This document shows positions 52,754-63,981 of a stretch of 64,000 nt of DNA, in pieces; position 1 is the stretch's first letter, and every line of letters begins with the position of its first letter. Location of the stretch: contig NZ_LPWF01000034.1 in the NCBI RefSeq assembly GCF_001723305.1, positions 1 through 64,000 on the forward strand, in the 5' to 3' direction. Under the pieces are notes generated by a model that searched no databases, was not told the origin of the DNA, and saw only the letters and a program-made list of their open reading frames with translations. This stretch comes from Methyloceanibacter superfactus (GTDB lineage: Bacteria > Pseudomonadota > Alphaproteobacteria > Rhizobiales > Methyloligellaceae). A program made the position numbers and the translations under genes.

Positions 52754-53361
52754 TTGAGGCCCCTCCCCGTCTCGACCTCGACAACCTCGACCGACATCTC
52801 GCGCGTGCGGCCGACCTGCGCGGCGATGGACTGCCGGCGCACGTCGCTCTTGTGATGCAGGGTGAGCACGATGGCGCCGATCATCGCGACGAGCAGAATG
52901 AGACCGGCGCCCTCGAACAGATAGACGTAACGGGTATAGAGGATTTCGCCGAGCGCCTGGGTGTTGCTCACTTCGGCCGCGGGCGGTGTGGGGACGTCGC
53001 TGACGAGCTCGGGCGCCGTTAGCCACGCGCCGACGACAAAGATGAGCTCCACCAGGAGCAGAAGGCCGACCACCGCGCCGACCGGCAGATATTTGAGGAA
53101 GCCCGCGCGGAGCTCGGCGAAGTCGACGTCGAGCATCATCACCACGAACAAGAAGAGCACGAGCACCGCTCCCACATAGACGACAACCAAGATCATGGCC
53201 AGGAATTCGGCCCCGAGCAGGACGAACAAGCCTGCCGCATTGAAGAAGGCAAGGATCAGGTAGAGCACCGCATGCACGGGATTCTTGGCCGCGATGACCA
53301 TGAAGCCCGCGCCCACGCACATGATGGCGAAGAGATAGAAGAACAGCGCGGACAGCATCAT
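52750..53361 (-). CDS. nuoJ: NADH-quinone oxidoreductase subunit J
   Basis: Five-helix membrane subunit of complex I. The 203-aa protein begins with helices containing [19 protein letters not shown] and the [20 protein letters not shown] stretch (the pi-bulge helix region), and ends in a charged tail. A 97-nt gap separates it from nuoI. Overlap with nuoK is 4 nt. Intact. Confidence 0.96.
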   Translation of the reverse strand: MMLSALFFYLFAIMCVGAGFMVIAAKNPVHAVLYLILAFFNAAGLFVLLGAEFLAMILVVVYVGAVLVLFLFVVMMLDVDFAELRAGFLKYLPVGAVVGLLLLVELIFVVGAWLTAPELVSDVPTPPAAEVSNTQALGEILYTRYVYLFEGAGLILLVAMIGAIVLTLHHKSDVRRQSIAAQVGRTREMSVEVVEVETGRGLK

Positions 53362-53458
53362 GCAGCCTTCTTCGTGCTGACTAGATCTCGATAACGGAGG
53401 CCCGGCTCACCGGCCAGGCACGCGTGAATACAGTCGCCCCAAAACACCCAGTAGCCCC

Positions 53459-53950
53459 TCACCGATATGGCGCGTCGAGCGCAATATTCTTCGCCAACTC
53501 GCGCTCCCAGCGGTCGCCGTTCGCCAGCAGCCGCTCCTTGTCGTAATAAAGCTCTTCGCGCGTTTCGGTGGCGAACTCGAAATTCGGCCCTTCCACAATC
53601 GCGTCGACGGGGCAGGCCTCCTGGCAGAAGCCGCAGTAGATACATTTCACCATGTCGATGTCGTAGCGGGTGGTGCGGCGGGTCCCGTCGTTGCGCCGGG
53701 GGCCGGCCTCGATGGTGATGGCTTGCGCCGGACAGACGGCCTCGCAGAGCTTGCAGGCGATGCAACGCTCCTCGCCATTCGGATAGCGCCTGAGCGCATG
53801 CTCGCCACGGAAACGGGGTGACAGCGGTCCCTTCTCGAACGGGTAGTTCAGGGTCGCCTTCGGCGCCACGAAATATTTCATGGCAAGCCAGAAGGCCGAC
53901 AGAAACTCCATCAGCAAAAGCGACTTCGCGGCTTGGGCAACGCGTGTCAC
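53459..53950 (-). CDS. nuoI: NADH-quinone oxidoreductase subunit I
   Basis: Peripheral-arm subunit of complex I holding two [4Fe-4S] clusters (N6a and N6b). The 163-aa protein shows both ferredoxin motifs, [15 protein letters not shown] and [15 protein letters not shown], after the N-terminal amphipathic segment. It lies 12 nt after nuoH. Intact. Confidence 0.98.
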   Translation of the reverse strand: MTRVAQAAKSLLLMEFLSAFWLAMKYFVAPKATLNYPFEKGPLSPRFRGEHALRRYPNGEERCIACKLCEAVCPAQAITIEAGPRRNDGTRRTTRYDIDMVKCIYCGFCQEACPVDAIVEGPNFEFATETREELYYDKERLLANGDRWERELAKNIALDAPYR

Positions 53951-53962
53951 GCGTTCACTCCT

Positions 53963-54985
53963 CTAGAAACCGTATTGCCAAAGCCGCAGCACCGCGGCCA
54001 CGACCACGACGGCGGCAAGGGACAAGGGCAGAAACACCTTCCAGCCGAGCCGCATCAGCTGATCGTAGCGATAACGCGGCACCATGGCCTTGACCATGGA
54101 GACAAGGAAGAACAGGAAGCCAACTTTCAGGACGAACCATAGCACGCCTGGTATCCAGGTGAAGGGCGCCACCGGGACAGGCGGCAGCCAGCCGCCCAGG
54201 AAGAGCACGGTTCCCAGGCTGCAAAGCAGGAGGATGGCGACATACTCCCCCAACATGAAGAGCATATAGGGGGTCGAGGAATACTCGACCATGAAGCCCG
54301 CCACGAGCTCCGACTCCGCCTCCAGGAGGTCGAAGGGCGGCCGGTTGGTCTCGGCCAGCATCGAGATGAAGAAGATGACGAACATCGGCAGGAGCGGCAG
54401 CCAGTACCAGCCGAACAGGCCGAGGCCCCGGTCCTGGGACATGACGATGTCCGTGAGGTTGAGCGAGCCGGCGCACAGCAGCACGGTGATGATGACGAAG
54501 CCGATGGAGACCTCGTAGGAGACCATCTGCGCGGCTGAGCGGAGGCAAGCGAGAAAGGCGTATTTCGAGTTGGAGGCCCAACCCGCCATGATCACGCCGT
54601 AGACCTGGAGGCTCGAGATGGCGAAGATGTAGAGCACGCCCACATGGATGTCGGCGACGGCCCAGCCTTTGTCGACCGGCATGACGGCCCAGGCGGAGAT
54701 GGCCAGCCCCGCGGTGACCACAGGCGCCATCAGGAAAAGGCCCTTGTTGGATCCGGCCGGAATGATGACCTCTTTGAACACGAACTTCAGCAGATCGGCG
54801 AAGGACTGCCAGAGACCGAACGGTCCCACGACGTTGGGTCCGCGCCGCATCTGGACCGCGGCCCAGACCTTCCGGTCGGCATAGAGGGTGAATGCGATGA
54901 CGACCAAAAGGATGACGATCAACGCCACGCTATGCGCCACGATGAGGAAGGTCGGCAGCCCGTAATTGGTCCAGAACTCAGCCAT
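53963..54985 (-). CDS. nuoH: NADH-quinone oxidoreductase subunit H
   Basis: Eight-helix membrane subunit that forms the quinone chamber entry with NuoB and NuoD. The 340-aa protein contains [40 protein letters not shown] and the acidic loop [20 protein letters not shown]. Its start overlaps nuoG by 8 nt. Intact. Confidence 0.97.
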   Translation of the reverse strand: MAEFWTNYGLPTFLIVAHSVALIVILLVVIAFTLYADRKVWAAVQMRRGPNVVGPFGLWQSFADLLKFVFKEVIIPAGSNKGLFLMAPVVTAGLAISAWAVMPVDKGWAVADIHVGVLYIFAISSLQVYGVIMAGWASNSKYAFLACLRSAAQMVSYEVSIGFVIITVLLCAGSLNLTDIVMSQDRGLGLFGWYWLPLLPMFVIFFISMLAETNRPPFDLLEAESELVAGFMVEYSSTPYMLFMLGEYVAILLLCSLGTVLFLGGWLPPVPVAPFTWIPGVLWFVLKVGFLFFLVSMVKAMVPRYRYDQLMRLGWKVFLPLSLAAVVVVAAVLRLWQYGF

Positions 54986-57080
54986 CCGTGCCGGTCGCTT
55001 TCTCGCTGCCGCCGGCGTGCATCGCGCTCAAGGCAGCCATGATGGACGAGGCACGCGCCACCGGATTCGACAGGTAGTAGTCGTCCACGGTGAGGCCGAA
55101 GCGCTCCTTGCCGGGCTTGGCGGTCTGCGCGGCCAGTTTTTCGATTGCGCCGCTGTCGGCGGGCTCGACGAGATCGAGCAGCGCCAGGTTGGGGCACGCC
55201 GCGTACATCTGGGCCCGGAGGGCCTGGAGGCTATCGAAGGGTAATGGCTGGCCAAGAACGGCCGATAGCGCTCGCAGGATCTTCCAGTCCTCACGCGCTT
55301 CGCCGGGCGGGAAGATGGCACGGCTGGTCATCTGTGCGCGACCTTCCGTGTTCACATAGGTCCCGTCCTTCTCCGTATAGGCGGCACCGGGAAGGATCAC
55401 GTCGGCGCGGTGCGCACCAGCGTCGCCATGGCTGCCTGATAGATGACGAAGCATCGCCCCAGCCGCTCCATGTCGATCTCGGCGCGAGGAGATAGAGACC
55501 TCAATGTGCCCTTTGCCGGCGGCATCGAGGATCGCTTCCACGTCGCGACCGCTCTTGCCCGGGACCAAGCCGAGATCGAGCCCCGCAACACGGCCGGCCG
55601 CGCTGTGCAGCACGTTGAAGCCGTTCCAGTCCTGCTTGACCGCGCCGATCTTCATGGCGGCCTTGGCGGCAAGCGCAAGCACGGCGGCACCGTCGGGCCG
55701 TGCCAGAGCCGCCTGGCCGACGATGACCATGGGACGCTCCACGCCCTCGAGCCGCTTGAGGAACGGATGTGAACCGTCGGCGATTTTGGCCAGCGTTTCG
55801 GGGCCGGCGCCGAGATAATCGTAGCCATAGGTGAGATCGGCTTCAGTGCCGATCAGGCCGATCGGCAGACGCTCCTCGGCCTGCCGCCAACGCCGGCGAA
55901 TGCGTGCGTTGAGGACCGGCGCTTCGACCCTTGGATCGGTCCCGACGAGGAGAACCGCGTCGGCGCCGTCGATACCGGCAACAGTTGTGTTGAAGAGATA
56001 AGTCGCACGCCCAAGGGCGGGGTCGAGCTTGGCGCCGTCCTGGCGGCAGTCGATATTCGGCGAACCGAGCTGCTCGGCGAGCAGCTTCAGGGCGAACATC
56101 TCCTCCGCGGCGGCGAGATCCCCGGCGATGGCGGCCGACCTTCGTGCCGTCAAGGCTTTCAGCCTCTCGGCGATAACGCCGAACGCTTCGTCCCACGTAG
56201 CGGGTTCGAGCTTACCGTCGCGACGTATATAGGGCCGGTCGAGGCGTTGCGTGCGCAGTCCGTCCCAGACATGGCGCGCCTTATCGGAAATCCACTCCTC
56301 GTTCACGGCTTCATAGATGCGCGGCAGGATCCGCAGCACCTCGCGCCCACGGGCATCGACGCGGATCGATGAACCGAGCGCGTCCATAACGTCGATGGAC
56401 GGCGTCTTGGTCAGCTCCCAGGGGCGCGCCACGAAGGCATAAGGCTTGGACGTCAGCGCACCTACGGGACAGAGATCCACGACGTTGCCCGAAAGGTTCG
56501 AGCGCATGCCGTGCTCGAGATAGGTGGTGATCTCCATGTCCTCGCCGCGGCCGATAGCGCCGAGCTCGTCCACACCGGCGACCTCGGTCATGAAGCGCAC
56601 ACAGCGCGTGCAGTGGATGCAGCGCGTCATATAGGTCTTGATCAACGGCCCGAGATATTTGTCCTCGACCGCGCGCTTGTTGTCCTGGAAGCGGCCGGCG
56701 TCGAAACCGTAGGCCATGGTCTGATCTTGCAGATCGCATTCGCCGCCTTGGTCGCAGATGGGACAGTCCAGCGGATGATTGATCAGCAGGAACTCGAGCG
56801 TGCCCTCCTGCGCCTTTCGCACTGTCTCGGAGTTGGTCAAGACGGTCGGCGGCGCACCGTCCCTACCCGGCCGCAGGTCATTTACGGACATGGCGCAGGA
56901 CGCGACCGGCTTCGGGCATGCGACGACCTCGACCAGGCACATGCGGCAGTTGCCGGCAATAGACAGGCGCTCGTGGTAGCAGAAGCGCGGAATCTCGACG
57001 CCGGCAAACTCGCATGCCTGGATCAGCGTAATACCGTCCGGTACGTCATGCTCCTGATCGTTGATGATCAACTTAGGCAT
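54978..57080 (-). CDS. nuoG: NADH-quinone oxidoreductase subunit G, with three nearby deletions
   Basis: Iron-sulfur subunit of the complex I electron-input module, related to molybdopterin oxidoreductases. The 700-aa protein has the N-terminal [2Fe-2S] domain ([20 protein letters not shown] spans residues about 33-52), the [14 protein letters not shown] cluster site, and C-terminal oxidoreductase domains. Between about 55497 and 55440 the open frame reads [14 protein letters not shown] where the family-like text ([15 protein letters not shown]) is in other frames. Three single missing bases restore it and together keep the overall frame. Its start overlaps the unknown gene upstream by 8 nt. 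Confidence 0.94.
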   Translation of the reverse strand: MPKLIINDQEHDVPDGITLIQACEFAGVEIPRFCYHERLSIAGNCRMCLVEVVACPKPVASCAMSVNDLRPGRDGAPPTVLTNSETVRKAQEGTLEFLLINHPLDCPICDQGGECDLQDQTMAYGFDAGRFQDNKRAVEDKYLGPLIKTYMTRCIHCTRCVRFMTEVAGVDELGAIGRGEDMEITTYLEHGMRSNLSGNVVDLCPVGALTSKPYAFVARPWELTKTPSIDVMDALGSSIRVDARGREVLRILPRIYEAVNEEWISDKARHVWDGLRTQRLDRPYIRRDGKLEPATWDEAFGVIAERLKALTARRSAAIAGDLAAAEEMFALKLLAEQLGSPNIDCRQDGAKLDPALGRATYLFNTTVAGIDGADAVLLVGTDPRVEAPVLNARIRRRWRQAEERLPIGLIGTEADLTYGYDYLGAGPETLAKIADGSHPFLKRLEGVERPMVIVGQAALARPDGAAVLALAAKAAMKIGAVKQDWNGFNVLHSAAGRVAGLDLGLVPGKSGRDVEAILDAAGKGHIEVSISSRRDRHGAAGAMLRHLSGSHGDAGAHRADVILPGAAYTEKDGTYVNTEGRAQMTSRAIFPPGEAREDWKILRALSAVLGQPLPFDSLQALRAQMYAACPNLALLDLVEPADSGAIEKLAAQTAKPGKERFGLTVDDYYLSNPVARASSIMAALSAMHAGGSEKATGTDG

Positions 57081-57552
57081 GGTGTTTCGGTGTCTCTTTC
57101 AGGGCGTCATGCATGAAAGCGCGAAAGCGCGGCGTGTATTGCTCGAGGTAGCCCGAAGTCTGAAAATGCGTGGACAACAAATACGCGCGGTGCTGCTTGA
57201 GCTGGAGACGCACGGCTGAATCCCATTCCTTGGTCGGCAAGACTTGCAGGATCTCCTCGCTGGCGTTGAGTATGGTGTCCACGAACAGTTCGTATTTTTG
57301 GAACGTCTCCTTGCTGCCGTCGATTGTCATTTCGTCGTAGTTGAAGTCCGCCAGCGCGAGGGTCGGGTCGGCCAGCTTGGGATTGTCGAAGGCGAGCCTG
57401 AGCGTCTCTCTCCATAATTCATTGCCATTTGCTCGGTGCTCCGCCTTGCGCCCTTCGGAGATCTGCAAGTGCGCATAGATCAATGCCGCAACCGCGGCGA
57501 CACCCATGGCTATCGTCGCGAGTGTGTTTGCATTCTGCCAAAGCCAGGTCAT
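57073..57552 (-). CDS. Unknown one-TM protein inserted between nuoF and nuoG
   Basis: I do not recognise a family. The 159-aa product has one N-terminal membrane helix (about residues 8-30, LATIAMGVAAVAALIYAHL) followed by a cytoplasmic-type, mostly helical soluble domain rich in charged and aromatic residues (ELWRETLRLAFDNPKLA, QKYELFVDTILNASEEIL). The basic segment after the helix suggests an N-out/C-in anchor. The ATG lies 9 nt after nuoF, and the last 8 nt overlap the nuoG start (ATGCCTAA), so its translation is tied to nuoG. It is not one of the 14 core complex I subunits. A role in assembly or as an accessory subunit is only inference from position. Frame and start are consistent and no indel is apparent. 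Confidence 0.8.
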   Translation of the reverse strand: MTWLWQNANTLATIAMGVAAVAALIYAHLQISEGRKAEHRANGNELWRETLRLAFDNPKLADPTLALADFNYDEMTIDGSKETFQKYELFVDTILNASEEILQVLPTKEWDSAVRLQLKQHRAYLLSTHFQTSGYLEQYTPRFRAFMHDALKETPKHHA

Positions 57553-57561
57553 GCACGGCCC

Positions 57562-58859
<1,298 letters not shown>

Positions 58860-58860
<1 letters not shown>

Positions 58861-59612
58861 CAGCGGGCCTTCGGCTTTCTACTCTTGTCGAGCGGCGGCT
58901 TCGGAACGCCGGCTTCGCGGACATTGGCGGCGGCTCCGGGGCGTTTGGCGCTGGCGTCGATGAGCACGGCGCCGGCGGAGCCAGGTTCGGCGCCCGACGA
59001 GTCGTTCGTGTAAAGCGCGGGGTCGGTGAGCGTGTTGGGGCCACCGAGGGGCGCCGAGGTCTGCCGCCCGTTTTGGGGGCCTGGTTCCACGTCCTCACCA
59101 GCGCGCAGCCGCTTGAGGATGGACTCGAAATTCTCCGGGGTCAGATCCTCGTAATAATACTTGTTGATCTGAGCCATGGGCGCGTTGACGCAAGCGCCGA
59201 GACACTCCACCTCGGTCCACGAGAACAGCCCGTCCTCGCTGACGGTGTCCTTCGGGCCGATAGCTTTTCGGCAGACATCCTTGATGTCCTCGGCGCCTCG
59301 CAACATGCATGGCGTGGTGCCGCACACCTGCACGTAATGGCGGCCCACCGGCGCGAGATTGAACATCGTATAGAAGGTCACGATCTCGTAGACGCGGATA
59401 TAGGCCATGTTGAGCATGTCGGCGACGTAGCGCAGCGCCGGCTCGGGGATCCAGCCGCCCATCTGCTCCTGCGCCCGCCACAGTAGCGAGAGCACGGCGG
59501 AAGCCTGGCGGCCTTCCGGATACTGCTTGATCTGGGCTTTGGCCCATTCAAGATTTTCGGGCGTGAAGGCAAAGCCTTCAGGCTGCTCAGCGGCGAGGCG
59601 TCGGACGCTCAT
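58860..59612 (-). CDS. nuoE: NADH-quinone oxidoreductase subunit E with C-terminal extension
   Basis: Thioredoxin-fold subunit of the electron-input module with one [2Fe-2S] cluster (N1a). The 250-aa protein has the cluster cysteines in [13 protein letters not shown] and [10 protein letters not shown]. The ferredoxin-like core ends near residue 175. After it a tail of about 75 residues rich in Pro, Gly, Ala and Ser is probably disordered; extended NuoE tails occur in relatives. A 123-nt gap with a hairpin separates it from nuoD, the longest spacer inside the operon. Confidence 0.95.
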
Positions 59613-59629
59613 CTCTATCTTCTTGTGGT

Positions 59630-59661
59630 CTCGCGGGACGTGTTGCCCTGGTTCCCGCGAG
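59630..59661 (-). other. Hairpin in the nuoD-nuoE spacer
   Basis: CTCGCGGGA (59630-59638) pairs perfectly with TCCCGCGAG (59653-59661) around a 14-nt loop. No T-run follows, so termination is unlikely. It could be an mRNA-processing or stability element just upstream of nuoE. Confidence 0.4.
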
Positions 59662-59735
59662 TCGCTCCTAACTGACTTGTGTAAGGCCTTGGTGAGTCTC
59701 GCTTACGACGCCCCATTTCGCAACTGCACAATGGG

Positions 59736-60962
59736 TCAACGGTCACACTCTCCAAAGACAATATCGATCGATCCGATCACCGCCGACACATCCGCCAGCA
59801 TGTGACCGCGGCACAGGAATTCGAGCGCCGCGAGATGGACGAAGCTGGGCGCCCGGATCTTGCAGCGATAGGGCCGATTGGTGCCGTCGGAGACGAGATA
59901 GACGCCGAATTCGCCCTTCGGCGCCTCGACCGCCGCATAAGGCTCGCCCTTCGGTACGTGATAGCCCTCGGTGTACAGCTTGAAGTGGTGGATCAGGGCT
60001 TCCATGGAGCCCTTCATCTGCGCCCGGCGCGGCGGCACCATCTTATGGTTGTCAACGGTGACGGGACCCGGCGTGGTGGTAAGGCGCTCGCAGCATTGCT
60101 TCATGAGACGGACCGATTGGCGCATCTCCTCCATGCGGATGAGATAGCGGTCGTAGCAATCCCCGTTCTTGCCGATGGGAATATCAAACTCGAGCTCGTC
60201 GTAGCACTCGTAAGGCTGGGACTTGCGCAAATCCCAAGCGGCACCCGTGCTGCGGATCATTGCGCCGGAGAACCCATGGGCCCAGCCGTCCTCCTGGCTG
60301 ACGACGCCGATATCCACATTGCGCTGCTTGAAAATGCGGTTGTCGGTCAGAAGCCCTTCGATGTCGTCGCAAGACTTCAGGAACGGATCGCAAAAGGCGT
60401 AGATGTCGTCGACCAGCTCGGGCGGCAGGTCCTGATGCACCCCGCCGGGACGCATATAGGCGGCATGCATGCGGCTGCCGCTTGCCCGCTCGTAGAACAC
60501 CATGAGCTTCTCGCGCTCCTCGAAGCCCCAGAGCGGCGGGGTGAGCGCGCCGACATCCATGGCCTGCGTGGTGACGTTGAGGAGATGGGACAGCAGCCGG
60601 CCGATCTCGGAGTAGAGGACGCGGATGAGCTGCGCACGCTTTGGCACGGCGACGCCCACGAGCTTCTCCACGGCCAGCGAGTATGCATGCTCCTGATTCA
60701 TCGGCGCGACATAGTCGAGCCGATCGAAATAGGGCAGCGCCTGAAGATAGGTCTTGTACTCGATCAGCTTCTCGGTGCCGCGATGAAGCAGTCCGATATG
60801 GGGATCGACGCGCTCGACCACCTCACCGTCCAGCTCGAGCACTAAGCGCAGCACGCCGTGCGCGGCGGGATGCTGCGGTCCAAAATTGATGGTGAAGGTG
60901 CGGTCGTCGCCCTCACGCTTGCCGCTGTCCAGTTCCGGCGCTTTGGTCTCGATCTCGGCCAT
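59736..60962 (-). CDS. nuoD: NADH-quinone oxidoreductase subunit D
   Basis: 49-kDa-type subunit that forms the quinone-binding pocket with NuoB; related to the large subunit of NiFe hydrogenases. From ATG 60962 the protein is 408 aa, with [31 protein letters not shown], the quinone-site His region in that stretch, and the C-terminal [10 protein letters not shown]. The ATG shares a base with the stop of the upstream thioesterase gene (TGATG). An upstream start at 61022 would lie within the thioesterase gene and is rejected. Intact. Confidence 0.97.
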   Translation of the reverse strand: MAEIETKAPELDSGKREGDDRTFTINFGPQHPAAHGVLRLVLELDGEVVERVDPHIGLLHRGTEKLIEYKTYLQALPYFDRLDYVAPMNQEHAYSLAVEKLVGVAVPKRAQLIRVLYSEIGRLLSHLLNVTTQAMDVGALTPPLWGFEEREKLMVFYERASGSRMHAAYMRPGGVHQDLPPELVDDIYAFCDPFLKSCDDIEGLLTDNRIFKQRNVDIGVVSQEDGWAHGFSGAMIRSTGAAWDLRKSQPYECYDELEFDIPIGKNGDCYDRYLIRMEEMRQSVRLMKQCCERLTTTPGPVTVDNHKMVPPRRAQMKGSMEALIHHFKLYTEGYHVPKGEPYAAVEAPKGEFGVYLVSDGTNRPYRCKIRAPSFVHLAALEFLCRGHMLADVSAVIGSIDIVFGECDR

Positions 60963-61393
60963 CAGGCGTCCACTCCAGCCTTCGACAGCTTGGCGGCTAC
61001 GCCGCGCTCGAATCTGCTCCAACCGACAATGAAGCGCTCATGGGTACCGGCGCTGATCTCCTCGATGCCGTCATGGGCGCTGACCTTGAAGCTCGCTCGC
61101 GGCCCCCGGACCTCGGTGCACTCGACATCCACGGTTACGGTGAAGCCCGGCGGGGTGGCGGCCTTGTGCGACACGTCGATATGGACGCCGAGACTGCCCT
61201 CGCCTTCGTCCAGATGTGACTCCAGCAACTGTACGCAGGTCCACTCCATGAGTGCGACCATGAAGCCGGTGGCGAAGACCTCGGGCATGGCGGCCAGTTG
61301 GGGCGATTCCTCGTAGAGATACGGCACCGTCTTGGTCACGGGCACCGTGTAAGAGAAGCTGTGCTTGAGGCCGGCTTTGAGGGTGGGCTTCAC
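60962..61393 (-). CDS. FlK-type acyl-CoA thioesterase inserted between nuoC and nuoD
   Basis: Hot-dog-fold protein of the fluoroacetyl-CoA thioesterase (FlK) family, 143 aa from GTG 61393. The FlK catalytic triad is Thr42, Glu50 and His76; here Thr42 ([12 protein letters not shown]), Glu50 (ALME) and His76 ([11 protein letters not shown]) fall at the same numbers, so catalysis is likely. The two Phe residues that gate fluoroacetate in FlK (33 and 36) are Leu and Met here, so a different acyl-CoA is expected; the substrate is unknown. The GTG start overlaps the nuoC stop (GTGA) and the stop overlaps the nuoD start (TGATG), so it is built into the nuo operon on both sides. Confidence 0.88.
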   Translation of the reverse strand: MKPTLKAGLKHSFSYTVPVTKTVPYLYEESPQLAAMPEVFATGFMVALMEWTCVQLLESHLDEGEGSLGVHIDVSHKAATPPGFTVTVDVECTEVRGPRASFKVSAHDGIEEISAGTHERFIVGWSRFERGVAAKLSKAGVDA

Positions 61394-62015
61394 GGCTCCC
61401 CCTTCCGGTCCGGCGCCTCGCCTGCCTTCTCGTCGCCTGGAATGGCGGTATCCATGCCCTCCCACGGGCTCAAGAAGTCGAAGCTGCGATATTCCTGCAT
61501 CAGTTTCACCGGCTCATACACGACCCGCTTCAGTTCATCGTCGTATCGGAGCTCGACAAAGCCCGTGAGCGGGAAATCCTTGCGCAAGGGATGGCCCTGA
61601 AAGCCGTAATCGGTGAGCAGGCGGCGGAGGTCGGGGTGGCCTTCGAACAGAATGCCGTAGAGATCGTAGGCCTCGCGTTCGAACCAATTGGCTGCGGGGA
61701 ACAGCTCGACAATGCTCGGCACCGGCGTCTCGGCGCGGGCGGTGGCGCGCACGCGGATACGCTGGTTCAGCCACGGACTTAGCAGGTGATAGACGACGTC
61801 GAAGCGCTCGTCGCGTTCGGGATAATCGGCGCCGCAAATATCGATGAGACAGCCGAAGCGGCAGCGCGCGTCGTCGCGCAGGAAAGCGATAACCTCGGGG
61901 ATGCTGTCGCGCTTCACCTCGATGGTGAGTTCGCCGAGCGCGACCTGGAAGCCTGTCTGCTTCGGTCCGAGTTTCCCGGCAAGGTATGCGCCCAGCTTGT
62001 TCAGGCTTCGTCCAT
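61390..62015 (-). CDS. nuoC: NADH-quinone oxidoreductase subunit C, one frameshift at the N-terminus
   Basis: 30-kDa-type peripheral subunit of complex I. The body from [16 protein letters not shown] onwards is in one frame, with the family motif [21 protein letters not shown] (spread over about residues 117-137) and [11 protein letters not shown]. The N-terminus (ATG 62015, MDEA) is joined to [19 protein letters not shown] through one missing base near 62003; without it a TGA appears at codon 5. Repaired length is 208 aa. NuoC and NuoD are separate here, not fused. The stop overlaps the thioesterase GTG. Confidence 0.93.
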
Positions 62016-62041
62016 CAAGGCTCCAGGATCAGAGCGGCGCG

Positions 62042-62593
62042 TCAGCGTTCGATCGTGCCGGTCCGCCTGATCTTCTTCTGCAGGAGCAGCACGCCGTAGA
62101 CCAGCGCTTCGGCTGTCGGCGGGCAACCCGGAACGTAGATATCCACCGGCACGATGCGGTCACATCCGCGAACGACCGAATAGGAGTAGTGATAATAGCC
62201 ACCGCCATTGGCGCAAGAGCCCATGGAGATGACATAGCGCGGCTCCGGCATTTGGTCGTAGACCTTGCGCAATGCCGGCGCCATCTTGTTGCATAGGGTC
62301 CCCGCGACGATCATCACGTCAGACTGTCGCGGGCTGCCACGCGGCGCGAAACCGAACCGCTCGAGGTCGTAGCGCGGCATTGACGACTGCATCATCTCGA
62401 CGGCGCAGCAGGCGAGCCCGAAGGTCATCCACATGAGCGATCCGGTGCGCGCCCAGTTGATCAGGTCGTCGGCCGTGGTGAGCAGGAAGCCCTTGTCCGC
62501 GAGCTCGTCGGAGAAGACGCCGAAGCTGGTCGCGCCCGGAGTCGTGATCAAGCCGCCGGGCTTGCCTTCGGTCTCGAAGAGAGGCTCAGGCAT
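62042..62593 (-). CDS. nuoB: NADH-quinone oxidoreductase subunit B
   Basis: Subunit carrying the terminal [4Fe-4S] cluster N2 that reduces quinone. From ATG 62593 the protein is 183 aa. The cluster ligands are the tandem Cys62-Cys63 ([10 protein letters not shown]), Cys127 ([12 protein letters not shown]) and Cys157 ([11 protein letters not shown]). This ATG overlaps the nuoA stop (TGATG), which decides it over the in-frame starts at 62602 and 62623. Intact. Confidence 0.97.
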   Translation of the reverse strand: MPEPLFETEGKPGGLITTPGATSFGVFSDELADKGFLLTTADDLINWARTGSLMWMTFGLACCAVEMMQSSMPRYDLERFGFAPRGSPRQSDVMIVAGTLCNKMAPALRKVYDQMPEPRYVISMGSCANGGGYYHYSYSVVRGCDRIVPVDIYVPGCPPTAEALVYGVLLLQKKIRRTGTIER

Positions 62594-62958
62594 CAATCCC
62601 ATTCGAGCGCGCCTTTCCGCCACTCATAGACAAAGCCGATGGTGAGAACTCCCAAGAACACGATCATCGACCAAAAGCCGAGCGCGCCGACCTCCTCGAA
62701 GGCAACGGCCCAAGGGAATAGGAATGCGATCTCAAGGTCGAAGATAATGAACAGAAGCGACACGAGATAGAAGCGCACGTCGAATTTCATGCGTGCGTCA
62801 TCGAAGGCGTCGAAGCCGCATTCATAGGCCGAGACCTTCTCGGGATCCGGATTGCGCACGGCGATGACGAAAGGCACGACCAGAAGGATCGTGCTGATGA
62901 CAAAGGCGATGCCGATGAAAATGACGAGCGGCAGGTAATCTTGGAGAAGCTGGCCCAT
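62593..62958 (-). CDS. nuoA: NADH-quinone oxidoreductase subunit A
   Basis: Three-helix membrane subunit of complex I, first gene of the operon. The 121-aa protein contains the conserved loop [22 protein letters not shown] with its cysteine at the quinone-arm interface (the stretch covers residues about 44-65), and [16 protein letters not shown]. It starts only 38 nt downstream of tRNA-Asp on the same strand, so it has no room for a conventional promoter of its own outside the tRNA gene. Confidence 0.97.
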   Translation of the reverse strand: MGQLLQDYLPLVIFIGIAFVISTILLVVPFVIAVRNPDPEKVSAYECGFDAFDDARMKFDVRFYLVSLLFIIFDLEIAFLFPWAVAFEEVGALGFWSMIVFLGVLTIGFVYEWRKGALEWD

Positions 62959-62996
62959 GGCTTTTCTTCAGCCTTCTTCGGGTGCGGGGGCCAAAA

Positions 62997-63073
<77 letters not shown>

Positions 63074-63110
63074 TACCGGGCCGTAGACCACGGCCGGAGG
63101 CGAGCTTCAG

Positions 63111-63139
63111 CATGTACGGCCTGAGATTCCCCAAGTCAA
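63111..63139 (-). promoter_or_regulatory. Predicted promoter for tRNA-Asp and probably nuoA-N
   Basis: On the minus strand, TTGACT (63134-63139) and TACATG (63111-63116) are spaced exactly 17 nt. Transcription would begin about 30 nt before the tRNA 5' end. The -35 is strong and the -10 is mediocre. Confidence 0.5.
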
Positions 63140-63142
63140 GAC

Positions 63143-63159
63143 AAGGTCCCAAAGACCTT
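63143..63159 (-). terminator. Weak hairpin after the Sel1-repeat gene
   Basis: AAGGTC and GACCTT pair around a 5-nt loop, 7 nt beyond the stop of the Sel1-repeat gene. No T-run follows, so termination, if any, would be inefficient. Confidence 0.3.
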
Positions 63160-63166
63160 TGCCTTG

Positions 63167-63883
63167 CTATTGCGGCGTGGTGCCGCTTTCGCCCTCCTGT
63201 GCGAGGCTTGCCAGGATATTCTTGGCTGCGGGATCACCCAACTGCGCGGCTTTCGCAATCAGAACCTTGGCTTCGGCCGGGTTGAGACCGACGCCATAGG
63301 CGCCCTCATTGTAGAAATTGGCCATGAGCAGCATGGCGCGGGTCGAGCCCGCATCGGCGGCCCTGCGGACCATGCGCACGCCGTCCAAGGGGTTCTTGGC
63401 CACGCCTTTGCCGGTCATGAGAGCCATGCCGTAGAGCATCATCCCGTTGGCGTTCCCGGCATCCGACGCCTGGTGCATGAGGTCGGCGGCCTCGGGCTCG
63501 GGCGAAACATACGCAAGTACGAGCATCGCCGACGTATTGCCCTGGGTGATGAGCTTGTCGAGAAGAGGCTTGGCGCTTTCGATCTTCTTGCCGGCGATAT
63601 AGGCCATGGCCGCGCCGAGCGCGAAGCGGGGCTCGCCAGGGTGGTTCGCAAGCGCTTCGGTGCAAGCTGGGACGGCGCGATAGTAGTCGACGGTGCGGAA
63701 GGGTTGGCCCCACTCGTCGGGACCGAAGCCGGCGAAGGGGTTGGGCGCGAGGCGGTCGCAGAGCGACTCGGGCGTCTCGTCCGTCACAATCTCGTTCAAG
63801 TTCAGTGGAGCGGCGACGGCGCCGTTCACTCCAGACAAAGACAGAATAAAGCAGATCGCGACACCGGCAGTTGCGTACCGCAT
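63167..63883 (-). CDS. Secreted Sel1-like/TPR-like repeat protein
   Basis: The 238-aa product has an N-terminal signal peptide (about residues 1-24, VAICFILSLSGVNGAVAA). After a short region with CDRLAPNPFAGFG comes a chain of Sel1-like helical repeats, recognised by the alternating small-residue pattern in MMLYGMALMTGKGVAKN, RRAADAGSTRAMLLMANFYN and AKAAQLGDPAAKNILASL. Such repeats bind other proteins, here most likely in the periplasm. Two cysteines (in LCDRL and PACTEAL) could form a disulfide. It lies between tRNA-Val and tRNA-Asp on the same strand. No specific function can be given. Confidence 0.85.
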   Translation of the reverse strand: MRYATAGVAICFILSLSGVNGAVAAPLNLNEIVTDETPESLCDRLAPNPFAGFGPDEWGQPFRTVDYYRAVPACTEALANHPGEPRFALGAAMAYIAGKKIESAKPLLDKLITQGNTSAMLVLAYVSPEPEAADLMHQASDAGNANGMMLYGMALMTGKGVAKNPLDGVRMVRRAADAGSTRAMLLMANFYNEGAYGVGLNPAEAKVLIAKAAQLGDPAAKNILASLAQEGESGTTPQ

Positions 63884-63905
63884 GAGACACCTCCCCTGAC
63901 GAGAA

Positions 63906-63981
63906 TGGTGGGCGGTGACAGTCTCGAACTGCCGACATCCACGGTGTAAACGTGGCGCTCTACCAACTGAGCTAACCGCCC
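63906..63981 (-). tRNA. tRNA-Val (anticodon TAC)
   Basis: 76 nt on the minus strand. The acceptor stem GGGCGGT pairs with ACCGCCC. The anticodon stem CCACG/CGTGG encloses TTTACAC with anticodon TAC. The T loop is TTCGAGA, and CCA is encoded (63906-63908). It lies 22 nt upstream of the Sel1-repeat gene, so the two may share a transcript. Confidence 0.98.
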
